From NCBI GenBank assembly GCA_002337005.1, contig DDFD01000029.1, positions 1 to 36,902 on the forward strand: a DNA stretch of 36,902 bases. The letters run 5' to 3'. Under the pieces are notes generated by a model that was given only the letters and a program-made list of their open reading frames with translations, had not been told where the DNA came from and made no database searches. Shown here one piece after another: positions 29,263-36,902 of this stretch (position 1 is the stretch's first letter; every line of letters begins with the position of its first letter). Both the position numbers and the translations under genes were made by a program. The stretch is from Flavobacteriales bacterium UBA1937 (lineage in GTDB: Bacteria; Bacteroidota; Bacteroidia; Flavobacteriales; Weeksellaceae).

Positions 29263-30522
29263 TTGAAAACACTCTACAACATATCTATCTTTCATCTTGA
29301 ATTAGCGTTCAAGGTTTTGTCTTTGTTTAATGATAAAATAAAGCGAGGCTTAGAAGGCAGAAAACAATCTTTGGAAATTGTAAAATCTAAAATTTCTAAA
29401 GAAGACAAGGTTATTTGGATGCATGCAGCAAGTTTAGGAGAATACGAGCAAGGTCTGCCAGTTTTAGAAAAATTGAAAGAAAAATATCCCAATCATAAAA
29501 TATTGGTCACTTTTTTTTCGCCTTCTGGTTATGAAAATGTAGTGAAAAAAAATAAAAAAGACATTCTGTGTTATCTTCCTTTTGATAAAAAAACTACCAT
29601 TTCTGAGTTTGTAAAAGCAGTGCATCCCGAAATTTTTTTCACCGTAAAATATGATTTTTGGTATCATCTTTTAGATGAATTGAAAAAACAAAATGCTAAA
29701 GTTTTTGTGATTTCCGCATTGTTTTATGAAAATCAAGTGTATTTTAAAACTCAAGGAAAATGGTTTGTGAAGGAATTGAAAAAAAATGTTGATTGGATTT
29801 TTCATCAAACCGAAAAATCTTTTTCTTTGGCACAGAAAATAGGTTTAACCAAAGGATTGGTTTCTGGAGATACGCGTTTTGACAGAGTGAAACAGATTAA
29901 AAATCGGGATAATTTTGTAGAATACATTTCAGAATTTAAAGGAAATAACCAATTGGTTGTTTTTGGAAGTTCTTGGGAAGCCGAAGAAAAAATAGCGCAA
30001 ATGATTTCTCCGAAGTTAAAGGATTTCAAAATTATTATTGCTCCACACGATTTGAAAAGAGTTCAGCACTTAAAACAAATTTTTCCGAAGGCGATTCTTT
30101 ATAGTGAAATTGTAAAGTCGCAAAATTCCAAAACTGAAACAATTTCACAACTTTACGATTTCACAACTTTACAAATCATTATAATAGATAGTATTGGTTT
30201 GCTTTCTAAATTGTATTCTTACGCAAATATAGCAATTGTAGGAGGTGGTTTTCACGATAAAGGTTTGCATAATATTTTAGAAGCAGCCACTTTTGGGACT
30301 CCTGTGATTTTTGGAAATCAATATAAAAAAAATCCTGAAGCAGATGAACTAATTGCCCGAAATGGAGGTCAATCATTTGCTCAAGAAGAATTGGCGGCTA
30401 ATTTTGTTTTAGAATTAACCCAAAATTCAAATTTACTGAAGGAAATGAGTGAAAATGCAGAAAATTTCGTTCACAATCAACCGAATTCTTCGGAGATTAT
30501 TTTGAAGAAAATTTTAGACTAA
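29263..30522 (+). CDS. kdtA: KdtA/WaaA, Kdo transferase of lipopolysaccharide synthesis
   Basis: Adds 3-deoxy-D-manno-octulosonate to lipid A at the inner membrane. The 419-residue protein has an N-terminal hydrophobic anchor (YNISIFHLELAFKVLSLF), the catalytic HAASLGEYEQG near 54-64, FFSPSGYE, a GT30 glycosyltransferase core with SSWEAEE, IIAPHD, IVGGGFHDKGLHNILEA and FGTPVIFGNQYKKNPEA. The start is TTG 29263, the only conventional start ahead of the anchor. A 16-bp tandem duplication (30142-30173) encodes QLYDFTTLQ before IIIIDSIG. Confidence 0.93.
   Translation: MKTLYNISIFHLELAFKVLSLFNDKIKRGLEGRKQSLEIVKSKISKEDKVIWMHAASLGEYEQGLPVLEKLKEKYPNHKILVTFFSPSGYENVVKKNKKDILCYLPFDKKTTISEFVKAVHPEIFFTVKYDFWYHLLDELKKQNAKVFVISALFYENQVYFKTQGKWFVKELKKNVDWIFHQTEKSFSLAQKIGLTKGLVSGDTRFDRVKQIKNRDNFVEYISEFKGNNQLVVFGSSWEAEEKIAQMISPKLKDFKIIIAPHDLKRVQHLKQIFPKAILYSEIVKSQNSKTETISQLYDFTTLQIIIIDSIGLLSKLYSYANIAIVGGGFHDKGLHNILEAATFGTPVIFGNQYKKNPEADELIARNGGQSFAQEELAANFVLELTQNSNLLKEMSENAENFVHNQPNSSEIILKKILD
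30142..30173. repeat. 16-bp tandem duplication inside kdtA
   Basis: ATTTCACAACTTTACG (30142-30157) is followed by ATTTCACAACTTTACA (30158-30173), one mismatch. Sixteen is not a multiple of three, so gain or loss of a unit would shift the frame. Similar TTTCACAA sequence occurs at the hypB/hypC junction. Confidence 0.85.
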
Positions 30523-30575
30523 ATTTCTTTTTCAATAACTGATAAGAATCATCTCGAGCTCATTCATAATCTTCA

Positions 30576-30583
30576 TAATTTTG
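30576..30583 (+). promoter_or_regulatory. Candidate -7 promoter box of the carbonic anhydrase gene
   Basis: TAATTTTG is an exact TAnnTTTG match, 12 nt before the ATG at 30596, which would leave a very short leader. Confidence 0.5.
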
Positions 30584-30595
30584 CAAAAAAATATA

Positions 30596-31285
30596 ATGAA
30601 GAAAGTAAATGTAGGCGTTTTGATGTTAGTAGGCGCAATGTTGAGTTTTTTAGGTTGTAGTTCTAACCAAGTTTCTTTAAAAGAAGTTTCTGTTCAAGAA
30701 AATCTTAGTCCCAATCAAATTTTAGACATTTTAAAATCAGGAAATGAACATTTTGTGAATCATAAAAACGCGTTTCCGCATTTAGACAAAGCTAGAATGC
30801 TGGAAGAAATTTCTGGGCAACATCCTATTGCAACTATTGTGAGTTGTTCTGATTCTAGAGTGCCTGTAGAATTGGTTTTTGATAGAGGAATCGGCGATTT
30901 ATTTGTGATAAGAACTGCAGGGAATTCTCTAGAAGATGACATGACCATGGGAAGTTTAGAATATGCGGTGGATCATCTGCACACCAAGTTAATAGTAGTA
31001 GTTGGTCACGAAAAATGTGGAGGAATTACTACTGCCATTTCTAATCACGCTGAAGAGAAAAAGCCAAAAGAAATTTCAAGTCTTATTGAAACACTTAGAA
31101 ATGGGGTAGAACCTTTTGTAGGGAAAACAGAAAAACTAGATGATGCTATTCATTACAATGTAATTCATCAGATTCAAAAAATTCTACAAAATCCGGAGTT
31201 AAAAGAGCTGATAGAAAAAGGCGAATTGAAAGTTGTAGGTGGTTATTATCACTTAAACGACGGTAAAGTAGATATTCTTAATTAA
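30596..31285 (+). CDS. Beta-class carbonic anhydrase, lipoprotein form
   Basis: Zinc enzyme interconverting CO2 and bicarbonate. The 229-residue protein from ATG 30596 has a signal with lipobox FLGC and the zinc and active-site motifs SCSDSRVP and GHEKCGG (Cys, Asp, Arg, His, Cys), in standard order. It is probably tethered in the periplasm, unusual for the mostly cytoplasmic beta class but known in some Gram-negatives. An upstream TTG (30581) falls on the promoter box. Its 3' end overlaps the convergent glycosyltransferase gene by 8 bp. Confidence 0.92.
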   Translation: MKKVNVGVLMLVGAMLSFLGCSSNQVSLKEVSVQENLSPNQILDILKSGNEHFVNHKNAFPHLDKARMLEEISGQHPIATIVSCSDSRVPVELVFDRGIGDLFVIRTAGNSLEDDMTMGSLEYAVDHLHTKLIVVVGHEKCGGITTAISNHAEEKKPKEISSLIETLRNGVEPFVGKTEKLDDAIHYNVIHQIQKILQNPELKELIEKGELKVVGGYYHLNDGKVDILN

Positions 31286-32030
31286 AAATTTTAGAATATT
31301 TTTTAAATCCATTGAAAGCCCAATTGGCGGTGTAATACATAGATTTTAGGGTAGAAAAATTCATGTAATCTTTGTACACCAAATATTGGTCTTTCATAAT
31401 ATTGGTTTTTTTTCTAGAAACGCTGGTTGCGTGCATTCTGTACTTTGCCAAAGTTTTTTTTAAGGGTTTTCCTTTTGGGATTTTTTTCAATAAATTCAGC
31501 CACATTACGTGATCTTCTCGTTTACTTCCTTCGGGAAAAAATTCTTTACCAACTCGTTCAGAATCATACATAGAAGCTAGGAGAGAAAGTCTGCAAGTTT
31601 TTAATAAATTGTCAAAAGTTACGTCTATATCTGCTTCGAAATCAGCGATTTTTGGTTGAAGGTTTTCGTCACATCTTGCATAGGTACAATAGGCGAGTTC
31701 TGCTTTTTCAGATTTCATAAAAGAAACCATTTCTTGTAGAAAATCGGGTTCCCAAAAATCATCAGCGTCAAGAAAAGTAATGTATCTGCCTGTTGCTTTT
31801 TCTAAAGAAAGATTTCTAGCGTGACCAGCTCCACCATTTTTTTTAGCTTCTAATAAAACAATTCTAGAATCTTGATGTTTTTTAATGATTTCTACAGAAT
31901 TATCGGCAGATTGATCATCAGTAATAATCCATTCCCAATCCTGAAAAGTTTGTGACAGGACAGATTTTATAGTGTCTTCTATAAATTTAGAAGAGTTATA
32001 ACAAGGAGTAATAATGGAAACTTGCGCCAT
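31278..32030 (-). CDS. Family 2 glycosyltransferase
   Basis: Sugar transferase with a GT-A fold, likely in cell-envelope polysaccharide or LPS assembly. The 250-residue protein from ATG 32030 has SIITPCYNSSKFIEDTIKS, the acidic loop WIITDDQSADNS, the DxD-type FLDADDFW and the KREDHVMWLNLL segment typical of WcaA-like enzymes. A longer start at 32084 would run across the likely promoter and is rejected. It has no transmembrane helix. The acceptor is unknown. It is leftward and divergent from a lipoprotein gene. Confidence 0.9.
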   Translation of the reverse strand: MAQVSIITPCYNSSKFIEDTIKSVLSQTFQDWEWIITDDQSADNSVEIIKKHQDSRIVLLEAKKNGGAGHARNLSLEKATGRYITFLDADDFWEPDFLQEMVSFMKSEKAELAYCTYARCDENLQPKIADFEADIDVTFDNLLKTCRLSLLASMYDSERVGKEFFPEGSKREDHVMWLNLLKKIPKGKPLKKTLAKYRMHATSVSRKKTNIMKDQYLVYKDYMNFSTLKSMYYTANWAFNGFKKYSKIFN

Positions 32031-32037
32031 AGTTTTG

Positions 32038-32045
32038 CAAATATA
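32038..32045 (-). promoter_or_regulatory. Candidate -7 promoter box of the glycosyltransferase gene
   Basis: The minus strand reads TATATTTG, an exact TAnnTTTG match, only 7 nt before the ATG at 32030. Transcription would begin almost at the start codon, giving a leaderless or near-leaderless mRNA. Confidence 0.5.
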
Positions 32046-32105
32046 ACTATTGTATCGAAAAACATTTGTATCTTTATGCATCAATAACCAATAAAAAATT
32101 TATTA

Positions 32106-32585
32106 ATGATGAAAAAACTACTTCTATTTCTTTTTGGTGCAACTTTACTTCTCAATTTATCTTGTAGCAGAGATGATGATTCTTCAGATTTTTCTGGTTC
32201 TGTAGTTGGCAGTTGGTATCTCTATAGTATAGGTTTAAACGGAACAGTGACTAAAAATGGTATTTCTTCACCAATTAACACAACACAAGTTTTGAATAGT
32301 TGTATGCAAAAATCTACTGTAATTCTTAATCAAGACGGAACTGGCAACGCAACTTCTTGGGAAGATACTTCAGGAACGTGTACTCAGGTTCAAGATGATA
32401 AATTAACCTATACTTATGATGCTTCTACAAAGGTTCTAAATGTTAAAACAGGAACTAAAATAGATGTTACTAGCCTTATAAAATTATCTAATACAGAAAT
32501 GGTAGGCGAAGAAAATGTAACTAATTTTGCAGTAGAAGGAGCTACTTTCACAGGTAAAATTACCACTACAATGAAAAGAAAGTAA
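32106..32585 (+). CDS. Lipocalin-like lipoprotein
   Basis: Small outer-membrane lipoprotein with a lipocalin-like fold. The 159-residue protein has a signal with lipobox NLSC (about Cys20) followed by an acidic spacer (SRDDDSSD), then a beta-rich domain opening GSWYLYSIGLNG, the W being typical of Bacteroidetes lipocalin-like domains. Two cysteines (LNSCMQKST, SGTCTQVQ) could form a disulfide. Function unknown. A near -7 match (AACATTTG, 32061-32068) lies in the divergent region. A weak terminator follows. Confidence 0.8.
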   Translation: MMKKLLLFLFGATLLLNLSCSRDDDSSDFSGSVVGSWYLYSIGLNGTVTKNGISSPINTTQVLNSCMQKSTVILNQDGTGNATSWEDTSGTCTQVQDDKLTYTYDASTKVLNVKTGTKIDVTSLIKLSNTEMVGEENVTNFAVEGATFTGKITTTMKRK

Positions 32586-32592
32586 TGAATTA

Positions 32593-32616
32593 AAGATTTT
32601 AAGATTTTAAGATTTA
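32593..32616. repeat. Three 8-bp tandem repeats after the lipocalin-like gene
   Basis: AAGATTTT, AAGATTTT, AAGATTTA, consecutive and immediately ahead of the terminator stem. Confidence 0.6.
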
Positions 32617-32648
32617 ATCCTTGTCAAAAATTGATAAGGATTTTTTCT
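32616..32648 (+). terminator. Intrinsic terminator after the lipocalin-like gene
   Basis: AATCCTTGTC pairs with GATAAGGATT (one G-T pair), 7-nt loop, then a T-run. Confidence 0.8.
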
Positions 32649-32659
32649 TTTAAAAATCT

Positions 32660-32667
32660 TAAATTTG
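32660..32667 (+). promoter_or_regulatory. Candidate -7 promoter box of leuS
   Basis: TAAATTTG is an exact TAnnTTTG match, 46 nt before the leuS GTG. Confidence 0.45.
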
Positions 32668-32713
32668 TAAATTCTTAAAAATCAAGTTTAATAATACCTT
32701 AAAATATAACAGC

Positions 32714-35695
32714 GTGTTTTACGATCACAAGCAGATAGAGCAAAAATGGCAAAAGTTTTGGGAAGAAAACCAAACTTATAAAACTGAAAATATCATTGCG
32801 AACCACGAGGAACGAAATGGGAAGCAACCTAAACCAAAATTCTACGTCCTCGATATGTTTCCGTATCCTTCTGGAGCAGGTTTGCATGTAGGGCATCCTC
32901 TTGGTTATATCGCTTCAGATATTTATGCAAGATTCAAAAGACATCAAGGTTTTAATGTACTTCATCCAATTGGTTATGATTCTTTTGGTTTGCCTGCGGA
33001 ACAATACGCCATACAAACTGGGCAACATCCTGCGATTACTACCGAACAAAATATTACAAGATACGAAGAGCAATTGCGTAAAATTGGTTTCTCTTTCGAT
33101 TGGAGCAGAGAAGTAAGAACCTCTGACGCTTCTTATTACAAATGGACGCAATGGATTTTTATAGAATTGTTTCATTCTTGGTACAATAAAACTTCTGATA
33201 AAGCAGAGCCTATCAATACTTTGGTAGAACATTTTTCAAAATTTGGAACAGAAAATTTAAATGCTGTTCAGAGTGATGAATTAAATTTCACCGCAGAAGA
33301 ATGGAACAACGCCAATGAAAACGAAAAACAAGATATTTTACTCAATTACAGATTAGCTTACAGAGCCGAAACTACGGTAAACTGGTGTCCAGCTCTTGGA
33401 ACGGTTTTAGCCAATGATGAGGTAAAAGACGGAAAATCTGAACGTGGCGGTTATCCTGTTTTTCAGAAAAAAATGATGCAGTGGAGTATGAGAATTACTG
33501 CTTATTCTGAAAGATTGTTACAAGGTTTACAAAAATTAGATTGGCCACAACCTTTGAAGGATTCTCAAGAATATTGGATTGGAAAATCTCAGGGAGCGGC
33601 GGTAAAGTTCCGAGTTCCGAGTTCCGAGTTCCGAGTTGATGAGGCAGAAATTGAGGTTTTTACAACAAGACCCGACACGATTTTTGGGGCAACTTTTATG
33701 GTTTTAGCGCCAGAAAATCCTTTGGTAGAAAAATTAACGACTCCAGAACAAAAATCTGAAGTTGAAAATTATATTGAAGAAACTTCTAAAAAAACCGAAC
33801 GTGATAGAATGGCAGACGTGAAAAACGTTTCTGGAGCGTTCACAGGAAGTTATGCTATAAATCCTTTTACAGGAAAAAATATCCCGATTTATATTTCAGA
33901 TTACGTTTTAATGGGTTACGGAACTGGTGCTGTAATGGCGGTTCCTGCGCATGATGAACGAGATCATCGTTTTGCTAAAAAATTTGGGTTAGAAATCATT
34001 AATGTCATCGAAAATGATAAAGATATTCAAGAAGAATCTTATGATTCTAAAGATTCAGTTTGTGTAAATTCTGAATTTTTGAATGTTTTGAATTATAACG
34101 ATGCGAAAGCAAAAATTATTTCAGAAATCGAAAAAATGGGAATCGGTCACGGAACTACCAATTACAGACAGCGTGATGCGATTTTCTCTCGTCAAAGATA
34201 TTGGGGAGAACCAGTTCCTATATATTATAAAGAAGGAATGCCTTATACTTTGCCAGTTTCTGCATTGCCTTTAGAATTGCCAGAAGTAGAGAAATATTTG
34301 CCAACAGAAGACGGCGATCCACCATTAGGAAATGCTAAAAATTTCGCTTGGGACGAAGAAAAATTGATGGTTGTTAGTTGTCAGTTGATAGACAATAAAA
34401 CGGTTTTTCCTATTGAACTTTCTACAATGCCAGGTTGGGCAGGAAGTTCTTGGTATTTCTTGAGATATATGGACCCGAAAAATGATGGAGAATTCTGTGC
34501 AAAAGATTTGTCAGATTATTGGGGACAAGTAGATTTATACATTGGTGGAAGCGAACACGCAACTGGTCATTTATTGTATTCTCGTTTTTGGAATATGTTT
34601 TTGAAAGACAGAGGTTACATCAACCAAGATGAGCCTTTCCAGAAATTGATAAATCAAGGGATGATTTTGGGAATGAGTGCGTTTGTTTACAGATTTAATT
34701 TCAATTCTACGGGAAAGGCGACAACAAAAACTTTATTTGTTTCAAAAAAAATTGTTGATAATATTACCGATAAGCTTAATGGTAATTTAGTTCTAGAAAA
34801 GATGTTTGAAATTTTAGAAAAAGATATTGTTCAAACAGGCTCAAACCCAAACTTAATAAAAGATGATTTTCAAAAAATCCACGTTGATGTTTCATTATTA
34901 AAAGGAACTACAGACGAATTAGATATTGAAAAATTCAAAAATTGGAGAGCGGAATTTAAAGATGCAGAATTTATTTTAGAAGACGGAAAATACATCACCG
35001 AACGTGAAGTAGAAAAAATGTCAAAATCGAAATACAACGTCGTAAATCCAGATGATATTGCAGAAGAATATGGTGCAGATTGTTTACGTTTGTATGAAAT
35101 GTTCCTCGGTCCATTAGAACAATCAAAACCTTGGAATACACAAGGTTTAAGCGGAGTTTACGGATTTTTGAAAAAATTCTATAATCTATATTTTGATGGA
35201 GATACGTTCTCAGTTTCAGATGAAGAACCTACCAAAGCAGAATGGAAAGTGCTGCATACTTTGATTAAGAAATTTACGTTTGATATTCAGAATTTCTCTT
35301 TCAATACATCGGTTTCGCAGTTTATGATTGCAGTAAATGAATTACAGAAGTTGAAATGCAATAAAAGAGCGATTTTAGAACCTTTAGCGGTAATTATTTC
35401 GCCTTATGCACCACATATTTGCGAAGAATTATGGGAAAAATTAGGCAAAAATACTTCAATAGAATTTGAAAAATTACCAGAATTAAATGAAGCTTATTTG
35501 GTAGAAGATGAAATTAACTATCCAGTAAGTTTCAATGGTAAAATGAAATTTACTTTGGCATTAGCAGCGGATTTAGATGCAAGGCAAATTGAAGAAATAG
35601 CGATGAGTCAGGATAAGGTTCAAGAAGTTTTAGCTGGAGCAACTCCGAAAAAAATTATTATTGTACCAAAGAAAATTATCAACATTGTATTTTAA
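32714..35695 (+). CDS. leuS: LeuS, leucyl-tRNA synthetase
   Basis: Charges tRNA(Leu). The 993-residue protein starts at GTG 32714 (FYDHKQIEQKWQKFW, family N-terminus). It has the HIGH-type HVGH after DMFPYPSGAGL, an editing domain including FTTRPDTIFGATF and MGYGTGAVMAVPAHDERD, the tryptophan-rich AGSSWYFLRYMD, and KMSKS in VEKMSKSKYNVVNPDD. A long leucine-specific segment (about residues 655-770) precedes KMSKS. A heptamer array at 33607-33637 encodes FRVPSSEFRV at the start of the editing domain. The length is somewhat above what I expect for the family. An anticodon-binding domain ends it. Confidence 0.95.
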   Translation: MFYDHKQIEQKWQKFWEENQTYKTENIIANHEERNGKQPKPKFYVLDMFPYPSGAGLHVGHPLGYIASDIYARFKRHQGFNVLHPIGYDSFGLPAEQYAIQTGQHPAITTEQNITRYEEQLRKIGFSFDWSREVRTSDASYYKWTQWIFIELFHSWYNKTSDKAEPINTLVEHFSKFGTENLNAVQSDELNFTAEEWNNANENEKQDILLNYRLAYRAETTVNWCPALGTVLANDEVKDGKSERGGYPVFQKKMMQWSMRITAYSERLLQGLQKLDWPQPLKDSQEYWIGKSQGAAVKFRVPSSEFRVDEAEIEVFTTRPDTIFGATFMVLAPENPLVEKLTTPEQKSEVENYIEETSKKTERDRMADVKNVSGAFTGSYAINPFTGKNIPIYISDYVLMGYGTGAVMAVPAHDERDHRFAKKFGLEIINVIENDKDIQEESYDSKDSVCVNSEFLNVLNYNDAKAKIISEIEKMGIGHGTTNYRQRDAIFSRQRYWGEPVPIYYKEGMPYTLPVSALPLELPEVEKYLPTEDGDPPLGNAKNFAWDEEKLMVVSCQLIDNKTVFPIELSTMPGWAGSSWYFLRYMDPKNDGEFCAKDLSDYWGQVDLYIGGSEHATGHLLYSRFWNMFLKDRGYINQDEPFQKLINQGMILGMSAFVYRFNFNSTGKATTKTLFVSKKIVDNITDKLNGNLVLEKMFEILEKDIVQTGSNPNLIKDDFQKIHVDVSLLKGTTDELDIEKFKNWRAEFKDAEFILEDGKYITEREVEKMSKSKYNVVNPDDIAEEYGADCLRLYEMFLGPLEQSKPWNTQGLSGVYGFLKKFYNLYFDGDTFSVSDEEPTKAEWKVLHTLIKKFTFDIQNFSFNTSVSQFMIAVNELQKLKCNKRAILEPLAVIISPYAPHICEELWEKLGKNTSIEFEKLPELNEAYLVEDEINYPVSFNGKMKFTLALAADLDARQIEEIAMSQDKVQEVLAGATPKKIIIVPKKIINIVF
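33607..33637. repeat. Heptamer array (4 copies) inside leuS
   Basis: Four perfect copies of GTTCCGA (33607-33634), plus a partial GTT. It is in frame with leuS; a one-unit change would shift the frame of an essential gene. Confidence 0.95.
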
Positions 35696-35961
35696 ATTTT
35701 TGTTAAAAAAAACAAAATTTAGGAAATAGAATATTGTAAAATTGAAAAAAAAATATATTTAAAATTTCTTAATTCTTATTGTTTTAAAAAGAAGCATTTA
35801 TAATTGATAAAATTTAAAGATTATTTTGATTATTTGACAACTAATAGTCAAGTTTTAGAAAGCAGAAATTTGTCATACTTTGGATTTTTTATTTGCATTT
35901 TACAATAATTTGGCTTTATTTTACAACCTCAAAAAAATTAACAATTATAATTTAGTTTAAT
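35696..35961. other. AT-rich spacer between leuS and exbB
   Basis: 266 bp with no gene. At the left is an AT-only imperfect hairpin, AAATTTTTGTT (35694-35704) and AACAAAATTT (35711-35720), a weak terminator candidate at best. I found no exact TAnnTTTG box for exbB; GAAATTTG near 35865 and TTTATTTG near 35889 are one-mismatch versions. Confidence 0.5.
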
Positions 35962-36831
35962 ATGGAAATGAATGTTTCAACACAAGAAGAGCAAGTAGTT
36001 GCTAAAAAGGTGGGAGGTCTTAATCCTGCTATTGTTTTACCTATTCTTTATCTTATTGCATTAGGTATTTATATTTTCGTTTTGGGTAACCCGGGTAATT
36101 TTCAAGCAAAGGTAGATGCACCTATTACGGGGCCATCTGTAGCTTTTAGTGATGTGTCCTCTAAAGATTTACATCCAGAATCTTTCATGGGAGTTATTTA
36201 CACGGGTGGGCCTATCGTTCACATCCTTATCATGTTTATGATTACAGTAATTGTATTCTCGTTTGAGCGTTTCTTTGTTTTAAGAAAAGCTGCAGGTAAA
36301 GGAAATCTTGAAAATTTTGTAGTTAAGGTAAGAAACCTTTTAGACAAAAACAGAATTGATGAAGCTCTTGAAGAATGTGATGCTCAACAAGGTTCTGTTG
36401 GTAATGTTGTGAAAGAAGGGCTTACAACATACAAAGCTTTGGCTAATGATACAACTCTAAATAAAGAGCAAAAATTAGTAGCTCTTACAAAATCAATAGA
36501 AGAGGCTACAACTCTTGAAATGCCAATGTTAGAAAAGAATATGATGATTCTATCTACTCTAGGTACTGTTGCAACTTTAGTAGCTTTATTAGGAACTGTA
36601 ATCGGGATGATTAGATCGTTCCAAGCTTTAGGTGCTGCGGGTGGTACTCCAGATGCTGCTGCATTGTCTATCGGTATTTCTGAAGCGCTTATTAATACTG
36701 CATTAGGTATTGGTACTTCTGCTATCGCTATTATTCTTTATAATTTCTTTACTTCTAAAATTGATGGACTTACATACAAAATCGACGAGATAGGTATGTC
36801 TATCCAACAATCTTTTGCAGAATTTAACTAA
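35962..36831 (+). CDS. exbB: ExbB/TolQ/MotA-family proton channel protein
   Basis: Inner-membrane proton-channel subunit energising TonB or a similar system. The 289-residue protein has membrane helices at about 24-42, 78-103, 195-218 and 238-262, with the family pattern in the last two (LGTVATLVALLGTVIGMIRSF, GISEALINTALGIGTSAIAI). The N-terminal extension with an extra helix is common in Bacteroidetes. A stop codon lies inside a small palindrome (AACTAAT-C-ATTAGTT, 36826-36840). An exbD partner may follow beyond the window. Confidence 0.92.
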   Translation: MEMNVSTQEEQVVAKKVGGLNPAIVLPILYLIALGIYIFVLGNPGNFQAKVDAPITGPSVAFSDVSSKDLHPESFMGVIYTGGPIVHILIMFMITVIVFSFERFFVLRKAAGKGNLENFVVKVRNLLDKNRIDEALEECDAQQGSVGNVVKEGLTTYKALANDTTLNKEQKLVALTKSIEEATTLEMPMLEKNMMILSTLGTVATLVALLGTVIGMIRSFQALGAAGGTPDAAALSIGISEALINTALGIGTSAIAIILYNFFTSKIDGLTYKIDEIGMSIQQSFAEFN

Positions 36832-36902
36832 TCATTAGTTTCTTTGGCAAAAAAATTGCAGTTTTTTCTTAATAAGAAAATAAAGTGCAAGTTCTAGAAG
36901 TT

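Noticed and set aside
32031..32084. N-terminal extension of the glycosyltransferase
   Set aside because: It crosses an exact -7 promoter box and adds residues not expected ahead of the GT2 fold.
36826..36840. AACTAAT-C-ATTAGTT over the exbB stop codon as a terminator
   Set aside because: The stem is short and AT-only and no T-run follows; an exbD partner probably continues the operon.

Overview
The window comes from a low-GC member of the Bacteroidetes, most likely a flavobacterium of the Chryseobacterium/Cloacibacterium group (Weeksellaceae). Pointers are the protein families (TonB receptor with a carboxypeptidase-like N-terminal domain, lipoproteins, KdtA, an OmpA-type lipoprotein), the promoter signature TAnnTTTG close ahead of many genes, and weak Shine-Dalgarno signals. 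The species is inferred from protein style, not from a database search.

Positions 1-18,409 form a nickel and hydrogenase region. A DHH phosphoesterase (nrnA) stands at the left edge. The maturation operon hypA-hypB-hypC-hypE runs leftwards (3869 to 1273). Diverging from it is hyaA-hyaB-hyaC, a membrane-bound uptake [NiFe] hydrogenase: a Tat-exported small subunit with the six-cysteine proximal-cluster pattern of oxygen-tolerant group 1d enzymes, a large subunit with a cleavable C-terminal peptide, and a cytochrome b. A strong terminator separates these from the maturation protease (hyaD), hypF, an FKBP prolyl isomerase and a small lipoprotein. Then come nikR and a TonB-dependent receptor. Both have tandem GTAACAC-like half-sites exactly 21 bp apart at their promoters, which I read as NikR operators. 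A leftward ClC chloride transporter follows, then hypD and a small UreH/NiCoT-like permease. A coherent reading is: receptor imports nickel across the outer membrane, permease across the inner membrane, histidine-rich HypB stores and delivers it, HypA-F and HyaD build the active site, and NikR closes the loop.

Positions 18,410-36,902 are mostly ordinary housekeeping and envelope genes: an alpha/beta hydrolase, a YeiH-family transporter divergent from a rhodanese lipoprotein, ExbD, DsbD, TilS, an OmpA-like lipoprotein, an O-methyltransferase, an NlpC/P60 hydrolase, a cupin, KdtA, a lipoprotein beta-carbonic anhydrase, a GT2 glycosyltransferase, a lipocalin-like lipoprotein, LeuS and ExbB.

The least conventional content is repetitive DNA. 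An in-frame palindromic insertion sits in hypF. Heptamer arrays inside both leuS and tilS produce nearly the same peptide. Other period-7 repeats lie at gene starts. A GxxExxY gene remnant is framed by inverted and direct repeats, and a 71-bp MITE-like palindrome follows the nickel permease. No rRNA, tRNA, CRISPR array or intact insertion sequence was seen.
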